A stretch of 64,000 nucleotides of DNA from positions 1,426,001 to 1,490,000 of the forward strand of contig NZ_CP098732.1 in assembly GCF_023824315.1 (NCBI RefSeq). Direction: 5' to 3'. Position 1 is the first letter of the stretch; each line of letters opens with the position of its first letter. Below the pieces are notes generated by a model. The model did not search any database and was not told the DNA's origin. It saw only the letters and a list, made by a program, of their open reading frames with translations. Position numbers and translations under genes: made by a program. Origin of the DNA: Acinetobacter tibetensis. GTDB lineage: Bacteria; Pseudomonadota; Gammaproteobacteria; Pseudomonadales; Moraxellaceae. This document shows, piece by piece, positions 8,500 to 18,685 of the stretch.

Positions 8500-9119
8500 T
8501 AGAGAACTCCCGCCAAATAAACTACGCTGAATACACAGATCCACACGATGTCAAGGAAGTGCCAGAACAAGCTCAAGCAAGCAAGACGACGTGTGTTCGG
8601 TAAAGTCAAACCATTTTTCTTGATTTGAATCATTAACACAATCATCCAGACCAAACCAGAAGTTACGTGAATACCGTGCGTACCAACTAAAGTAAAGAAT
8701 GCAGATAAGAACGCACTTGTGCTTGGACCATGACCGGCATGTACAAGGTGATTAAACTCGTATAATTCCATGCCAATGAATGCTGCACCAAATACCCAAG
8801 TAATAGCTAACCAGAGTAAAACTTGGCTAACATTCTTTTTGTATGATGCAAGTACAGCAAAACCAAAAGTTACAGAAGAAATTAAGAGAGCAAAAGTTTC
8901 AGTTAATACGAAACCTAAAGACTCACCAAAAAGTTCTTTTGCACTTGGTGTACCTGGTGGAACGTGACCACTTAATACAACGAAAGCAATGAAGAGTGTA
9001 CCGAATAGGATCAAGTCACTCATCAAGTATGACCAGAAACCAAAGACTGTAATGTCTGTATCATCATGATGATGATGTTCATCGTGTCCGTGGTTATCGT
9101 GATGAAGTACTTCAGCCAT
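8499..9119 (-). CDS. cyoC: Cytochrome bo3 ubiquinol oxidase subunit III
   Basis: A 206-residue heme-copper oxidase subunit III with five predicted transmembrane helices. The His-rich N-terminus and the segments [19 protein letters not shown] and [16 protein letters not shown] are characteristic. It lies 4 bp after cyoB and overlaps cyoD by one base. Confidence 0.96.
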   Translation of the reverse strand: MAEVLHHDNHGHDEHHHHDDTDITVFGFWSYLMSDLILFGTLFIAFVVLSGHVPPGTPSAKELFGESLGFVLTETFALLISSVTFGFAVLASYKKNVSQVLLWLAITWVFGAAFIGMELYEFNHLVHAGHGPSTSAFLSAFFTLVGTHGIHVTSGLVWMIVLMIQIKKNGLTLPNTRRLACLSLFWHFLDIVWICVFSVVYLAGVL

Positions 9120-9123
9120 TGTC

Positions 9124-11112
9124 TTAGTCCTTCTTCAAGTATTTTTCAAGAATCGCATAGCGTTCGTTTTCAATGCGCTCAACTTCAGCAGCAGGAACAT
9201 AGTAATCAACTTTCTTAGTGAAAGAGCTTACGATGAAGCTGATGATTGCAGCAACAAAGGTTACGACAACTAACCACCAAATGTGCCAGATTAAACCGAA
9301 GCCCATAACAGTAATGAACATTGCGATTACAAAACCAGCAGCTCGGTTTGTTGGCATATGTACATCTTCATAAGACGTTGGACGTGCATAAGCAACACCA
9401 TTCTCTTTGTCATTCCAGAAAGTATCGATACCGCTAATTTTAGGAAGATGAGCAAAGTTATAGAACGGAGCAGGTGAAGACGTAGACCATTCAAGTACAC
9501 GACCATCCCATGGATCGCCTGTAACGTCCATGTTGTCATGGCGTTGTAAGAAACCAACAATGATTTGCATTAAGAAACATGCAATACCAAGTGCGATTAA
9601 TACTGCACCAAACAATGCAATTGCGATGTACGGATCCCATTCAGGGTTGTCATATGTATTCAAACGACGCGTCATACCCATGAAACCAAGGATATAAAGT
9701 GGCATGAATGCAAAGTAGAAACCTAAGAACCAGAACCAGAATGCTGCTTTACCCCAAGCTTCATTCAGCTTCCAACCAAACATTTTTGGCCAGTAGAAAA
9801 TGATACCCGCGAACATTGCGAATACAACACCACCAATAATTACGTTATGGAAGTGAGCGATAAGGAATAAAGAGTTGTGTACAAGGAAGTCCGCAGGCGG
9901 AACAGCCATTAATACACCAGTCAAACCACCGATACCGAAAGTCACAAGGAAGCCAAGTGTCCAAAGCATTGGTGTTGTATATGTAATGCGACCTTTGTAC
10001 ATGGTGAATAACCAAGAGAAGATTTTCACACCAGTCGGGATCGCAATAACCATAGTCATGATACCGAAGAACGCGTTAACGTTGGCACCTGCACCCATGG
10101 TAAAGAAGTGGTGAAGCCATACAACAAATGACAATACTGTAATTGCAACTGTTGCATACACCATAGACTTGTAGCCGAACAACGTTTTGCGAGAAAAAGT
10201 TGATACAACTTCTGAGTAAATACCAAATGCTGGTAATACTAAGATATATACTTCCGGGTGACCCCAAGTCCAAATCAAGTTTACGTAAAGCATTGGACTA
10301 CCGCCAAGCTCATTGGTAAAGAAGTGGAAACCGAAGTAACGATCTAGAGATAACATTGCAATTGTTGCAGTTAACACTGGGAATGCAGCAATAATCAGAA
10401 CTGCAGTACAAAGAGCAGTCCAAGTGAAAATTGGCATATCCATCAATTTCATGCCAGGTGCACGCATTTTGATGATGGTAACAAAGAAGTTAACACCAGT
10501 TAAAAGCGTACCTAAACCAGAAATCTGAAGTGCCCAGATGTAGTAGTCAACACCAACACCAGGAGAGTATTCAATGCCAGAAAGAGGAGGGTAAGCCATC
10601 CAACCTGTAGCAGCGAATTCACCTAAAGCAAGTGAAACCATCATTAAGCCTGCAGCACCAGCGAATAACCAGAAGCTTAAAGAGTTTAATAATGGAAAGG
10701 CAACGTCACGAGCACCAATCTGTAAAGGTACAGAGATGTTCATTAAGCCAACAACAAGACCCATTGCTACGAAGAAGATCATAATTACACCGTGAGCGGT
10801 GAAGATCTGGTCATAGTGTTCTGGGTGTAAATAACCTTCACCGCCACCACGAGCGAGGAAAAGTTGTAAACGCATCATGATCGCATCTGCGAAGCCACGA
10901 AGTAACATGACTACAGATACCAAGATATACATGATACCAATTTTCTTATGGTCTACAGATGTGAACCATTCGTTCCACAAGTAGCTCCATTTTTTAAAGT
11001 AGGTAATGCCTGCAAAAGCAGCAATACCACCTAAAACCATCAAAGCAACCGTTACCAACACGATTGGATCGTGTGGAATCGAATCTGGACCTAACTTACC
11101 TAAGAAGCTCAT
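9124..11112 (-). CDS. cyoB: Cytochrome bo3 ubiquinol oxidase subunit I
   Basis: A 662-residue catalytic subunit holding heme b, heme o3 and CuB, which reduces O2 to water while pumping protons. Heme and copper ligands are visible: His in [12 protein letters not shown], the [14 protein letters not shown] motif with its His and Tyr, the HH pair in [11 protein letters not shown] and the HFHNVIIGG segment. Length agrees with CyoB proteins. It starts 3 bp after the cyoA stop. Confidence 0.97.
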   Translation of the reverse strand: MSFLGKLGPDSIPHDPIVLVTVALMVLGGIAAFAGITYFKKWSYLWNEWFTSVDHKKIGIMYILVSVVMLLRGFADAIMMRLQLFLARGGGEGYLHPEHYDQIFTAHGVIMIFFVAMGLVVGLMNISVPLQIGARDVAFPLLNSLSFWLFAGAAGLMMVSLALGEFAATGWMAYPPLSGIEYSPGVGVDYYIWALQISGLGTLLTGVNFFVTIIKMRAPGMKLMDMPIFTWTALCTAVLIIAAFPVLTATIAMLSLDRYFGFHFFTNELGGSPMLYVNLIWTWGHPEVYILVLPAFGIYSEVVSTFSRKTLFGYKSMVYATVAITVLSFVVWLHHFFTMGAGANVNAFFGIMTMVIAIPTGVKIFSWLFTMYKGRITYTTPMLWTLGFLVTFGIGGLTGVLMAVPPADFLVHNSLFLIAHFHNVIIGGVVFAMFAGIIFYWPKMFGWKLNEAWGKAAFWFWFLGFYFAFMPLYILGFMGMTRRLNTYDNPEWDPYIAIALFGAVLIALGIACFLMQIIVGFLQRHDNMDVTGDPWDGRVLEWSTSSPAPFYNFAHLPKISGIDTFWNDKENGVAYARPTSYEDVHMPTNRAAGFVIAMFITVMGFGLIWHIWWLVVVTFVAAIISFIVSSFTKKVDYYVPAAEVERIENERYAILEKYLKKD

Positions 11113-11115
11113 GTC

Positions 11116-12186
11116 TTATTCCCCTACAGCCGATGAAGCAGGCTCAACTGCGGCATGTGCGTTAGCAGCAGCCCCGTGAGCACCCGCAGTAGCTGAATGA
11201 TCAGCACCGTGATAGTTACTCATGTATTTGTTGATTACTGATTCAAACAAGCCTTTCTCAACAGAAGAGTAGTAAGTCACAGGATGTGGCTTAGTTGGAT
11301 AAGGCTTCATTGCTTCAGCAGCAGCCTTTTCTTCAGGAGTAGTCGCTTTAGCGATAAGAACTTCGATCTGATGATGCGAACGGTTGCCATCACGCAAGGT
11401 TGCAAATTCAGCTTGGTCTAAAATACCTTTTTGAATTGCTTCAGGGTTAATTGAAGTACCGTTGCCTGCTTTCACAGCTGCGACCCAATCAGCAAACTGA
11501 GCTTCTGTAACTGAATGCGCACGGAAACGCATTTGAGAGAAGCCATAACCTGAGTAGTTAGAAGAGAAACCGCGGTAGCCTTCAGCTGGGCTAGTTTCAT
11601 CTGCCAACAAATGCAGGTGAGTTTGCATACCAGCCATGGTATAAATTTGGCCAGAAAGTGCAGGAATGAAGAACGAGTTCATTGTGAAGTTAGACGTCAA
11701 ACGTAAGTTCACAGGAGTTTTCTCTGGGAAACGAATTTCGTTAACAGTCGCAATTTCTTGTTCTGGATAGATAAAGATCCACTTAAACTGTTCAGCGATA
11801 ACTTGAACGGTTAATGGTGCTTTATCAGAATCGATTGGACGGTACGGGTCATACTTGTGTGAACCCCACCAAGTTAACCAAGCTAGAATACCAATAATAA
11901 TAACTGGAACACCCCAAACTACAATTTCAATAGCAGTTGAGTGTGCCCAAGTAGGTTTATAGTCTGCATCTTTATTCGACGAACGATATTTCCAACCAAA
12001 CCATAATGCCATTAAGATCGATGGAATAACGACCAATAGCATTAAATAGATCGCAGTCATCATCAGGTCACTTTGACCTTGGGCAACTGGACCTTTAGAG
12101 TTTAGAAGTACCATATCACCACCACACCCAGTTAAGAGTGCAGCAATCGTTGATAAAGACAATACAGCTAAAATTGTTTGTCTCAT
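11116..12186 (-). CDS. cyoA: Cytochrome bo3 ubiquinol oxidase subunit II (lipoprotein)
   Basis: Starting at the ATG at 12184-12186 gives 356 residues beginning MRQTILAVLSLSTIAALLTG and then Cys, a standard lipobox. The upstream in-frame extension of 34 codons would bury this signal and is rejected. Two transmembrane helices follow, then the cupredoxin fold (FKWIFIYPEQ, NSFFIPALSGQIYTMAGMQT), without CuA ligands as expected for a quinol oxidase. The C-terminus is His/Ala rich. First gene of cyoABCDE; an inverted repeat lies just upstream. Confidence 0.96.
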   Translation of the reverse strand: MRQTILAVLSLSTIAALLTGCGGDMVLLNSKGPVAQGQSDLMMTAIYLMLLVVIPSILMALWFGWKYRSSNKDADYKPTWAHSTAIEIVVWGVPVIIIGILAWLTWWGSHKYDPYRPIDSDKAPLTVQVIAEQFKWIFIYPEQEIATVNEIRFPEKTPVNLRLTSNFTMNSFFIPALSGQIYTMAGMQTHLHLLADETSPAEGYRGFSSNYSGYGFSQMRFRAHSVTEAQFADWVAAVKAGNGTSINPEAIQKGILDQAEFATLRDGNRSHHQIEVLIAKATTPEEKAAAEAMKPYPTKPHPVTYYSSVEKGLFESVINKYMSNYHGADHSATAGAHGAAANAHAAVEPASSAVGE

Positions 12187-12241
12187 TTTACAACCTCGGT
12201 GAAGAGTCCCATTCCCTAAATAATATGGGATAGCGATTAAA

Positions 12242-12299
12242 GTGTCGCATGATTGAGAATTTTGTTTTTGAATGAAAAAAATTCTCAAGCATGTGACAC
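12242..12299. repeat. 22-bp near-perfect inverted repeat in the cyoA leader or promoter region
   Basis: Arms at 12242-12263 and 12278-12299 are complementary except at two positions, and are separated by 14 bp. One mismatch would be a G-U pair in plus-strand RNA. The element lies 56-113 bp upstream of the cyoA start, so it falls in its promoter or 5' leader. No T-run follows it on either strand, so it is not an obvious terminator. Confidence 0.8.
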
Positions 12300-12441
12300 C
12301 GCTACGTTGTAGGGCATTATGCCTGATATCGTTAAACTAAGCTATATATAAAGTCGCTTTAAATGGCTGTTATAAAACCTGATTTTAGTGGTCGGAATTA
12401 GTTGTTTCAGTTTTTTTTTTATTGAAATATCAAACTTATGT

Positions 12442-12470
12442 GTAAAAAAGGGATGAACTGATCATCCCTT
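12442..12470 (-). terminator. Terminator after the RDD/GYF gene
   Basis: AAGGGATGA (12448-12456) pairs with TCATCCCTT (12462-12470) around 5 nt. The minus-strand transcript continues into TTTTTT. It lies 15 bp after the gene's stop. Confidence 0.8.
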
Positions 12471-12484
12471 AATTTTAATCACGT

Positions 12485-13240
12485 TTATTGTTTTATCACG
12501 ATGGTTTTTGCTAGTTTATCGTGCAATGTCTGTCGATTTTTTCCGAATGCGAATAAATAGTCGGCAATCGTAATAAATGGCATAAACAACATGTTCAAAA
12601 TGATAAATACAATACTGCGTAACAGAAAGATTCGCGTTAAATTCACTTTCTCACCATTATCGGCATCTACAATTTTAATTCGCGTTAACTTTTTACCAAT
12701 GCTTTGTCCAGACTTTGCTAGAAAGAATGCCTGTATTGCCAGCATAATAATGATATAGGCAAACATGGTTTGCCAAGCTTCGATTGGAATAAGCGTGAAA
12801 AGTTGCTGTTGCAATTGCATAGCTTGTGTGGATGTGTCTGCAGCTTGCATTTTTTGTTGAATGCTAGCTAGCTCATTCACCTGATTGGCGTTAAGAAAAA
12901 AAGAAGGGATTGCTGCCGCAGGCAACCAAAGTAATAAATCAATGATTTTTGCCAATGCGCGAATATTGACTGAGGCAAGTTCTGGTTTAGATACTTTACC
13001 TTCAACTTTGGTTTGGATAATTGTGGAGTTCTGTAACGGTGTATGTGTTGGTGGAACATAACCTGTTGGTGTATATACAAGTTTCCCTTGGGTTAATTCA
13101 CCTAAAGCTTTCCATTCGGTCATACCTTCATGCCAAGCCAAATCTGTTAAGAGTACTTGTTGGCTGGCAAGCATTTGATTCAACTGTTCTAAAGTGTATG
13201 GACCAGCTTGTTGATTATTACGTGCCAAGTAAATTTGCAT
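12485..13240 (-). CDS. RDD-family membrane protein with N-terminal GYF-like domain
   Basis: 251 residues. Residues 1-50 (MQIYLARNNQQAGPYTLEQL, ending WHEGMTEWKALGEL) form a GYF_2-type domain of the kind that binds proline-rich or unstructured peptides. Residues from about 93 form an RDD domain with three hydrophobic segments: ALAKIIDLLLW, then the helix ending AFFLAKSGQSIGKKL, and the C-terminal pair around RSIVFIILNMLFMPF. RDD proteins are inner-membrane proteins of mostly unknown role, some linked to Na+ or H+ transport. It is monocistronic between terminators, next to cyoA but apparently separate from it. Confidence 0.85.
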   Translation of the reverse strand: MQIYLARNNQQAGPYTLEQLNQMLASQQVLLTDLAWHEGMTEWKALGELTQGKLVYTPTGYVPPTHTPLQNSTIIQTKVEGKVSKPELASVNIRALAKIIDLLLWLPAAAIPSFFLNANQVNELASIQQKMQAADTSTQAMQLQQQLFTLIPIEAWQTMFAYIIIMLAIQAFFLAKSGQSIGKKLTRIKIVDADNGEKVNLTRIFLLRSIVFIILNMLFMPFITIADYLFAFGKNRQTLHDKLAKTIVIKQ

Positions 13241-13270
13241 AAAAATAAAATCTCAAAAAATGAAAAGAGA

Positions 13271-13300
13271 AAAAAAGACCCAACTAATGGGTCTTTTTTT
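13271..13300 (-). terminator. Terminator after ppsA
   Basis: GACCC (13277-13281) pairs with GGGTC (13289-13293) around 7 nt, flanked by A6 and T7 runs. It lies 12 bp past the ppsA stop. Confidence 0.85.
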
Positions 13301-13311
13301 AACATGTTTTC

Positions 13312-15690
13312 TTAAGCTTGTTGAGCTTTTTCTTCAGCAAGGAAGAACCAAGTGTCTAAAACTGAATCTGGGTTAAGTGAAACTGACTCAATTCCTTGCT
13401 CCATCAACCATTTTGCAAGGTCAGGATGGTCAGATGGACCTTGACCACAAATGCCTACATATTTGCCAGCTTTGCGACATGCATGAATCGCCATTGAAAG
13501 TAATGCTTTAACAGCCGCATCACGTTCGTCAAACAGGTGAGAAACAATACCTGAGTCACGGTCTAGACCCAATGTGAGCTGAGTTAAGTCGTTAGAACCG
13601 ATAGAGAAGCCATCAAAATGTTCAAGGAATTGTTCAGCTAATAGTGCATTAGTTGGCAATTCACACATCATGATTACTTTCAGGCCATTTTCACCACGCT
13701 TAAGACCATTCTGAGCAAGCAATTCAATTACACGTTTTGCTTCATTTACAGTACGAACGAATGGAATCATGATTTGGATATTGGTTAAGCCCATTTCATC
13801 GCGTGCTTTCTTCAATGCGCGACATTCTAATTCGAAACAATCGCGGAAATTTTCAGAAACATAACGGCTTGCACCACGGAAACCAAGCATTGGGTTTTCT
13901 TCTTCTGGCTCATAAAGCTTACCGCCAATCAAGTTCGCATATTCGTTTGACTTAAAATCAGACATACGAACAATCACAGGCTTGTCAGCAAATGCTGCAG
14001 CAAGTGTCGAAATACCTTCTACAAGTTTCTCAACATAGAATTCAATTGGAGAAGCATAACCCGCAGTACGAGCCAAGACCGCTGCACGAGTTTCACGAGG
14101 TAAGCTGTCAATATTTAACAAGGCTTTAGGGTGTACACCAATCATACGGTTAATAATGAACTCTAAACGCGCAAGACCAATACCTTCGTTAGGAATTTGA
14201 GCAAAGTCAAATGCACGGTCAGGGTTACCTACGTTCATCATAATTTTGAACGGAAGTTTTGGCATAGAGTTAATTGAGTTACGTTGAATTTCGAAATCTA
14301 ACGAACCTTCGTAAATAAAGCCTGTATCACCTTCAGCACATGAAACAGTAACTTCTTGTCCGTCGGTTAAAACTTCAGTTGCATTGCCACAACCTACGAT
14401 TGCAGGTACACCGAGTTCACGAGCAATAATTGCTGCGTGACAAGTACGACCACCACGGTTGGTCACAATTGCAGCAGCACGTTTCATTACTGGTTCCCAA
14501 TCTGGGTCAGTCATGTCAGAAACAAGTACGTCGCCTTCTTGGACTTTATCCATTTCTTTAATAGACGTTACAATGCGTACTTTACCAGAACCAATACGTT
14601 GACCGATTGAGCGACCTTCGCAAATTACAGTACCTTTTTGCTTAAGTAGGTAGCGTTCCATAGTGCCGACATTTTCACGGCTTTTTACTGTTTCTGGACG
14701 TGCTTGAACGATATAGATTAGACCATCGTCACCATCTTTTGCCCACTCGATATCCATAGGGGCTTGATAGTGTTCTTCAATGATCAATGCTTGTTTAGCA
14801 AGTTCTTGAAGTTCGTGATCATTTAACGCAAATTGTTGACGTTCTGCTTTTTCAACATCAACAACAACAACTGATTTGCCAGCAGCACCTTCTTCGCCAT
14901 ACACCATTTTTTGGTGCTTAGATCCAAGATTACGACGCAAAATAGCATGTTTGCCATTTTTGAGAAGTGGTTTAGAAATATAGAATTCATCAGGGTTTAC
15001 TGCACCCTGCACAACCATTTCGCCCAAACCATAAGAAGCAGTAATAAATACAGCATCACGGAAGCCTGATTCTGTATCTAGAGTAAACATTACACCTGCT
15101 GCACCAGTTTCTGAGCGAACCATACGTTGGATCCCCGCAGATAATGCAACAATGTCATGCGCGAAGTTTTGGTGAACACGGTAAGCAATAGCACGGTCAT
15201 TATAAAGTGAAGCGAAAACTTCTTTGATCGCGATAAGAACATTGTCAATGCCGCGAATGTTCAAGAAAGTTTCCTGTTGACCTGCAAAAGATGCATCAGG
15301 TAAATCTTCTGCTGTCGCAGATGAACGAACGGCAACCGCAATATCAGGGTTGCCGTTTGAAAGGGTAGCGAAAGCGTCGCGAACTTCCTTTTCAAGTCCT
15401 GCTGTAAGCGGGGTGTCGACAATCCACTGACGGATTTTTGCGCCAGTTTCTGCAAGTGCAATTACATCATCAACATTTAATGCTGCAAGTTCCGCGTTAA
15501 TTTTAGCGTTAAGGCCACTTTGCTCGAGAAATTCACGATACGCAGCAGCAGTAGTAGCAAAGCCCCCAGGTACTGATACACCTGCATTTGCGAGGTGGCT
15601 AATCATCTCACCCAGAGATGAGTTTTTCCCACCCACGAGCTCTACGTCGTGTTTCCCTAATTTTTCTAGACCAATTACGCGCGCTTCCAA
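13312..15690 (-). CDS. ppsA: Phosphoenolpyruvate synthase (pyruvate, water dikinase)
   Basis: A 792-residue enzyme converting pyruvate, ATP and water to PEP, AMP and phosphate for gluconeogenesis. Domains in order: the N-terminal ATP-grasp part ([11 protein letters not shown], then [20 protein letters not shown]), the phospho-His swivelling domain with catalytic His in [15 protein letters not shown] (about residue 418), and the PEP-binding barrel ([29 protein letters not shown]). Length is normal. It is divergent from ppsR, its known regulator, across a 155-bp shared promoter region. Confidence 0.97.
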   Translation of the reverse strand: MEARVIGLEKLGKHDVELVGGKNSSLGEMISHLANAGVSVPGGFATTAAAYREFLEQSGLNAKINAELAALNVDDVIALAETGAKIRQWIVDTPLTAGLEKEVRDAFATLSNGNPDIAVAVRSSATAEDLPDASFAGQQETFLNIRGIDNVLIAIKEVFASLYNDRAIAYRVHQNFAHDIVALSAGIQRMVRSETGAAGVMFTLDTESGFRDAVFITASYGLGEMVVQGAVNPDEFYISKPLLKNGKHAILRRNLGSKHQKMVYGEEGAAGKSVVVVDVEKAERQQFALNDHELQELAKQALIIEEHYQAPMDIEWAKDGDDGLIYIVQARPETVKSRENVGTMERYLLKQKGTVICEGRSIGQRIGSGKVRIVTSIKEMDKVQEGDVLVSDMTDPDWEPVMKRAAAIVTNRGGRTCHAAIIARELGVPAIVGCGNATEVLTDGQEVTVSCAEGDTGFIYEGSLDFEIQRNSINSMPKLPFKIMMNVGNPDRAFDFAQIPNEGIGLARLEFIINRMIGVHPKALLNIDSLPRETRAAVLARTAGYASPIEFYVEKLVEGISTLAAAFADKPVIVRMSDFKSNEYANLIGGKLYEPEEENPMLGFRGASRYVSENFRDCFELECRALKKARDEMGLTNIQIMIPFVRTVNEAKRVIELLAQNGLKRGENGLKVIMMCELPTNALLAEQFLEHFDGFSIGSNDLTQLTLGLDRDSGIVSHLFDERDAAVKALLSMAIHACRKAGKYVGICGQGPSDHPDLAKWLMEQGIESVSLNPDSVLDTWFFLAEEKAQQA

Positions 15691-15799
15691 AGTTGTTACT
15701 CCACTTTTGCAGTATTAATCACTATCTTGGCATGAATTTAAAACAAATCTACTTAGCTTTTTAATTTTACTAAGCGACAGTCATGTAAGATCAGTTTAC

Positions 15800-15805
15800 T
15801 ATAAT
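15800..15805 (+). promoter_or_regulatory. Candidate -10 box for ppsR
   Basis: A consensus TATAAT lies 40 bp before the ppsR ATG. No convincing -35 hexamer is seen at 16-18 bp, so this is a tentative half-promoter. Confidence 0.35.
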
Positions 15806-15845
15806 GATTATATAGCACTTAGACAAATATTCGAGGGGAATTTTA

Positions 15846-16682
15846 ATGTCAGAAGGTAAACAAATAAAGCGAAGTGTGTTTTTTATTTCAGATGGAACTG
15901 CAATCACAGCAGAAACGCTTGGACACTCTTTACTGGCCCAGTTTCCAAATGTAGATTTTGACATTCATATTATCCCTTATATTACATCTGAAGAAGCTGC
16001 TATGAATGTAGTTTCTGAGATAAATCAACGAGCTGAACGCGATGGGCAACAGCCATTAGTGTTCGATACTTTAGTTGATCCTTATGCGCGAGATATTATT
16101 AATACGGCCAATGCTGTGAATTTAGATGTGTTTGAAGGGCTGATTAGTAAGTTGTCTGAAGAGTTGGGTACACCACCTACAACTTTAGTCGGACAAACCC
16201 ATGCGGTGACGGATTCTGAGTCCTATAAAGCGCGTATTGATGCGGTACATTTTGCACTGGATAATGATGATGGCGCTCGTACTCGTCATTACGACAAAGC
16301 CGACTTAATTTTGATTGGGGTTTCTCGTTCAGGGAAGACACCGACATGCATTTATTTGTCATTACAATTTGGAATTCGTGTCGCAAACTACCCACTGACG
16401 GAAGAAGATTTAGATGACAACCGTTTACCTTCTGTGTTGAAAGCGCATAAGCATAAGCTGTTTGGGCTCATGATTGATGCTGAGCGTTTGGTTGCGATTC
16501 GTTCTGAGCGTAAAGCCAATAGCCGCTATGCAAGCTTTAGTCAATGTCAGATGGAATTACGCGCAATTGAAGGTATTTATATCTCAGAAGGAATTAAATA
16601 TCTGAATGTGTCGGAAATGTCGATTGAGGAAATTTCTACGCGTGTCTTACAAATGACGGGTTTAAAACGCCGAATTGGATAG
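15846..16682 (+). CDS. ppsR: PEP synthase regulatory protein (bifunctional kinase/pyrophosphorylase)
   Basis: A 278-residue DUF299 protein. This family phosphorylates PEP synthase on a threonine next to the catalytic His using ADP, and removes the phosphate with inorganic phosphate. The N-terminus FFISDGTAITAETLGHSLL and the P-loop GVSRSGKTPTCIYLS (about residue 157) are diagnostic. The ribosome site GAGGGGAA precedes the ATG. Its placement divergent from ppsA supports the role. Confidence 0.96.
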   Translation: MSEGKQIKRSVFFISDGTAITAETLGHSLLAQFPNVDFDIHIIPYITSEEAAMNVVSEINQRAERDGQQPLVFDTLVDPYARDIINTANAVNLDVFEGLISKLSEELGTPPTTLVGQTHAVTDSESYKARIDAVHFALDNDDGARTRHYDKADLILIGVSRSGKTPTCIYLSLQFGIRVANYPLTEEDLDDNRLPSVLKAHKHKLFGLMIDAERLVAIRSERKANSRYASFSQCQMELRAIEGIYISEGIKYLNVSEMSIEEISTRVLQMTGLKRRIG

Positions 16683-16726
16683 TATTGAATTACGCCGCTA
16701 TTCATATAAAAATTGAATGAAGTAAT

Positions 16727-16759
16727 ACCCAATTTAAATAATTAGATTGGGTGTTTTTT
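16727..16759 (+). terminator. Terminator after ppsR
   Basis: ACCCAAT (16727-16733) pairs with ATTGGGT (16746-16752), followed by a T6 run. Confidence 0.7.
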
Positions 16760-16808
16760 GCACTTATTTTCATTATAAATATGAAACTTCATTTGAAATA
16801 GTCTGCAA

Positions 16809-17375
16809 TTATTGATGCAAATTCGTTGTAATAATTAAGTCGACAGGATAAATAGAGCCATCCACACATTCAATACAGCTTTCTGTAATTTTCTTGAGTG
16901 GCCAAGTAATAAGTTGACATTTCTCTTGTTGTAGGGCGTGATAATAATCATCAGATTTTAGAAATTCTTTCTTTTCACGCGTAATATTCGGGGTTAGTTG
17001 TCGTTTTAGCCAGTTGTCCTGAATTTGAGAATCCAAAAAACGCAGGGCTAAAATGCTTTTGATACGGGGATTGATGAGGCGCTTATTTTTGATGAGCAAT
17101 GGATGTTGCATATAACGGCTATATCGTTGTTCTGACTGTGGAAGGATTAAGGCAGGTTGTATCTGAAAAACATGAACTGAACTTGATCTATTACGGATTT
17201 TTTCAAGTAATGTGGCAATTTTTTGATCGATTCCAATAATTGCAACTCTTAGCCCGATGCAGGTATCTAGGTTTAGTTTAGCTGATGTTCGTATTTGTCC
17301 TTTAAATATTTCATAATCTTGTGCTTGATGTTGAAAAATATGGCTGGAAGTATTCAGCTTACTAAATTGTGGCAT
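16809..17375 (-). CDS. Flavin-containing monooxygenase-like protein, C-terminal fragment
   Basis: 188 residues with no full-length family match by eye. Two blocks resemble Baeyer-Villiger and flavin monooxygenases: LRVAIIGIDQKIATLLEKI resembles the NADP-binding loop but has lost its glycines, and a C-terminal stretch of the form KRQLTPNITREKKEFLKSDD, then YYHALQQ, then DGSIYPVDLIITT matches the segment before the usual ATGF motif. The protein ends at TTNLHQ where ATGF would begin, and the FAD-binding GxGxxG is absent. It is either a degenerate relic still open as an ORF or a repurposed fragment. The start ATG has a fair ribosome site (AAGGA). Confidence 0.6.
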   Translation of the reverse strand: MPQFSKLNTSSHIFQHQAQDYEIFKGQIRTSAKLNLDTCIGLRVAIIGIDQKIATLLEKIRNRSSSVHVFQIQPALILPQSEQRYSRYMQHPLLIKNKRLINPRIKSILALRFLDSQIQDNWLKRQLTPNITREKKEFLKSDDYYHALQQEKCQLITWPLKKITESCIECVDGSIYPVDLIITTNLHQ

Positions 17376-17506
17376 GATTATTCCTTAATCATTTTTTATT
17401 GTCAGATTTTTTGTTTTTTAATTGAATATTAATTCATCTACTGCGTAAAGTTGATTCAGCTACTCGGCAGTCATTTTTGATAGATTGCTGCTATGGTAAA
17501 TTCCAA

Positions 17507-17533
17507 AAGCCTAAGAAACATGCTCTTAGGCTT
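17507..17533 (-). terminator. Terminator after the LLM oxidoreductase gene
   Basis: A 10-bp perfect stem, AAGCCTAAGA with TCTTAGGCTT, around 7 nt. The tail on the minus strand is TTGG, then T-rich. Confidence 0.65.
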
Positions 17534-17555
17534 GATTGTGATTTAAATATTTGAA

Positions 17556-18560
17556 TCAAATATTATTTTTAATGTCGATTAGATGGCTAAAGTTTGCTAA
17601 GCGTTTTTCAGTATCGTAAATATCACAGGTAAAAATAAACTCATCTACCTCATAGGTCTTGAGTAAATCTTCAAGACCATCTTTTACGGTTTGAACCGAA
17701 CCAATTTGTGCTAAGGCAAAGAAGTTATTCACTGACATTTTTTCGACGGGTGACCATAGGTTCTGCATGCTTTCTACAGGGGGCTTAAGTTTTAGGCTAT
17801 GTCCACGCATTAAGGCGAGTACACGTTGGAAGGCACTGGTCGCAAGATACTGAGCTTCTTCATCTGTGTCTGCAATGACTGTAGGCACGCCCATCGAAAC
17901 ATAAGGTTGATCCAAATATTCTGATGGTTGGAAATTATCGCGGTAAAGTTGAATGGCTTGCCCGAGCATTCTTGGTGCAAAGTGTGAAGCAAACGAGTAG
18001 GGTAGCCCCAAACGTGCCGCCAATTGAGCGCTAAAAAGGCTGGAGCCTAAAAGCCAAACAGGGACATGTGTCGATTGACCTGGCGTAGCGACAATTTTTT
18101 GATTTTCTTCAGGAGCCTTAAAGTATTGCAATATTTCCGCGACATCTTGTGGAAATTGATCTTCAGTTTCTTGGCGCCCACGACGTAAAGCACGCATGGT
18201 GACTTGATCTGTACCTGGAGCACGACCTAAACCAAGCTCAATACGGTTAGGATAAAGCGTGGCTAAAGTCCCAAATTGTTCGGCAACCACAAGTGGTGCG
18301 TGATTAGGGAGCATGATCCCACCTGAACCGACTTTAAGTGATTGCGTGTTGGCAAGAATATAACCGAGTAAGACGGCTGTCGCAGAACTGGCAATACCAT
18401 CCATATTGTGATGTTCAGCTAACCAGAAGCGTTCAAAGCCCAATTTTTCAGCATGTTGAGCCAGTTCAAGAGCGTGATGTAGAGAAAAGGCAATACTTTT
18501 ATCATCACGGACTGGTGCAAGTTCCAGAATTGAAAATTTGGTATTTTGTAGAGTAGGCAT
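17556..18560 (-). CDS. LLM-class (luciferase-like) flavin-dependent oxidoreductase
   Basis: A 334-residue TIM-barrel protein of the bacterial luciferase superfamily, MsnO8-like subgroup. Typical blocks are [20 protein letters not shown] (about residue 41), [20 protein letters not shown] (about 76) and [13 protein letters not shown] (about 107). Such enzymes use FMNH2 from a partner reductase; the substrate cannot be told, and no reductase gene is adjacent. Two similar dyad sequences upstream may be a repressor's operator. Confidence 0.9.
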   Translation of the reverse strand: MPTLQNTKFSILELAPVRDDKSIAFSLHHALELAQHAEKLGFERFWLAEHHNMDGIASSATAVLLGYILANTQSLKVGSGGIMLPNHAPLVVAEQFGTLATLYPNRIELGLGRAPGTDQVTMRALRRGRQETEDQFPQDVAEILQYFKAPEENQKIVATPGQSTHVPVWLLGSSLFSAQLAARLGLPYSFASHFAPRMLGQAIQLYRDNFQPSEYLDQPYVSMGVPTVIADTDEEAQYLATSAFQRVLALMRGHSLKLKPPVESMQNLWSPVEKMSVNNFFALAQIGSVQTVKDGLEDLLKTYEVDEFIFTCDIYDTEKRLANFSHLIDIKNNI

Positions 18561-18579
18561 ATCCAGACTCGAAAACCAT

Positions 18580-18633
18580 ATATCGAAATAATACGATATG
18601 AGAGTGTTTTTGTATATCGTTTAATTTCGATAT
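18580..18633. promoter_or_regulatory. Two palindromic sites upstream of the LLM gene, candidate operator
   Basis: 18580-18599 and 18614-18633 both have the form ATATCG, 8 bp, CGATAT. One is close to the reverse complement of the other (2 differences in 20). Their centres are 34 bp apart, about three helical turns, and they begin 20 bp upstream of the start codon. This arrangement fits cooperative binding of a dimeric regulator. No regulator gene is adjacent. Confidence 0.5.
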
Positions 18634-18652
18634 ATTGCTTGAGCGCAAAATA

Positions 18653-18672
18653 AAAGCATCCGAAGATGCTTT
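18653..18672 (-). terminator. Terminator after the first glycine-zipper gene
   Basis: AAAGCATC (18653-18660) pairs with GATGCTTT (18665-18672) around 4 nt; the minus-strand tail is TTATTTT. It lies 13 bp past the stop. Confidence 0.8.
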
Positions 18673-18685
18673 GTATTATGTTGGA

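Noticed and set aside
8500..8544. Longer CyoD N-terminus inside cyoC
   Set aside because: The family start and the TAATG coupling point to 8499.
12187..12288. Longer CyoA N-terminus
   Set aside because: Would displace the lipoprotein signal; it also runs into the inverted repeat.
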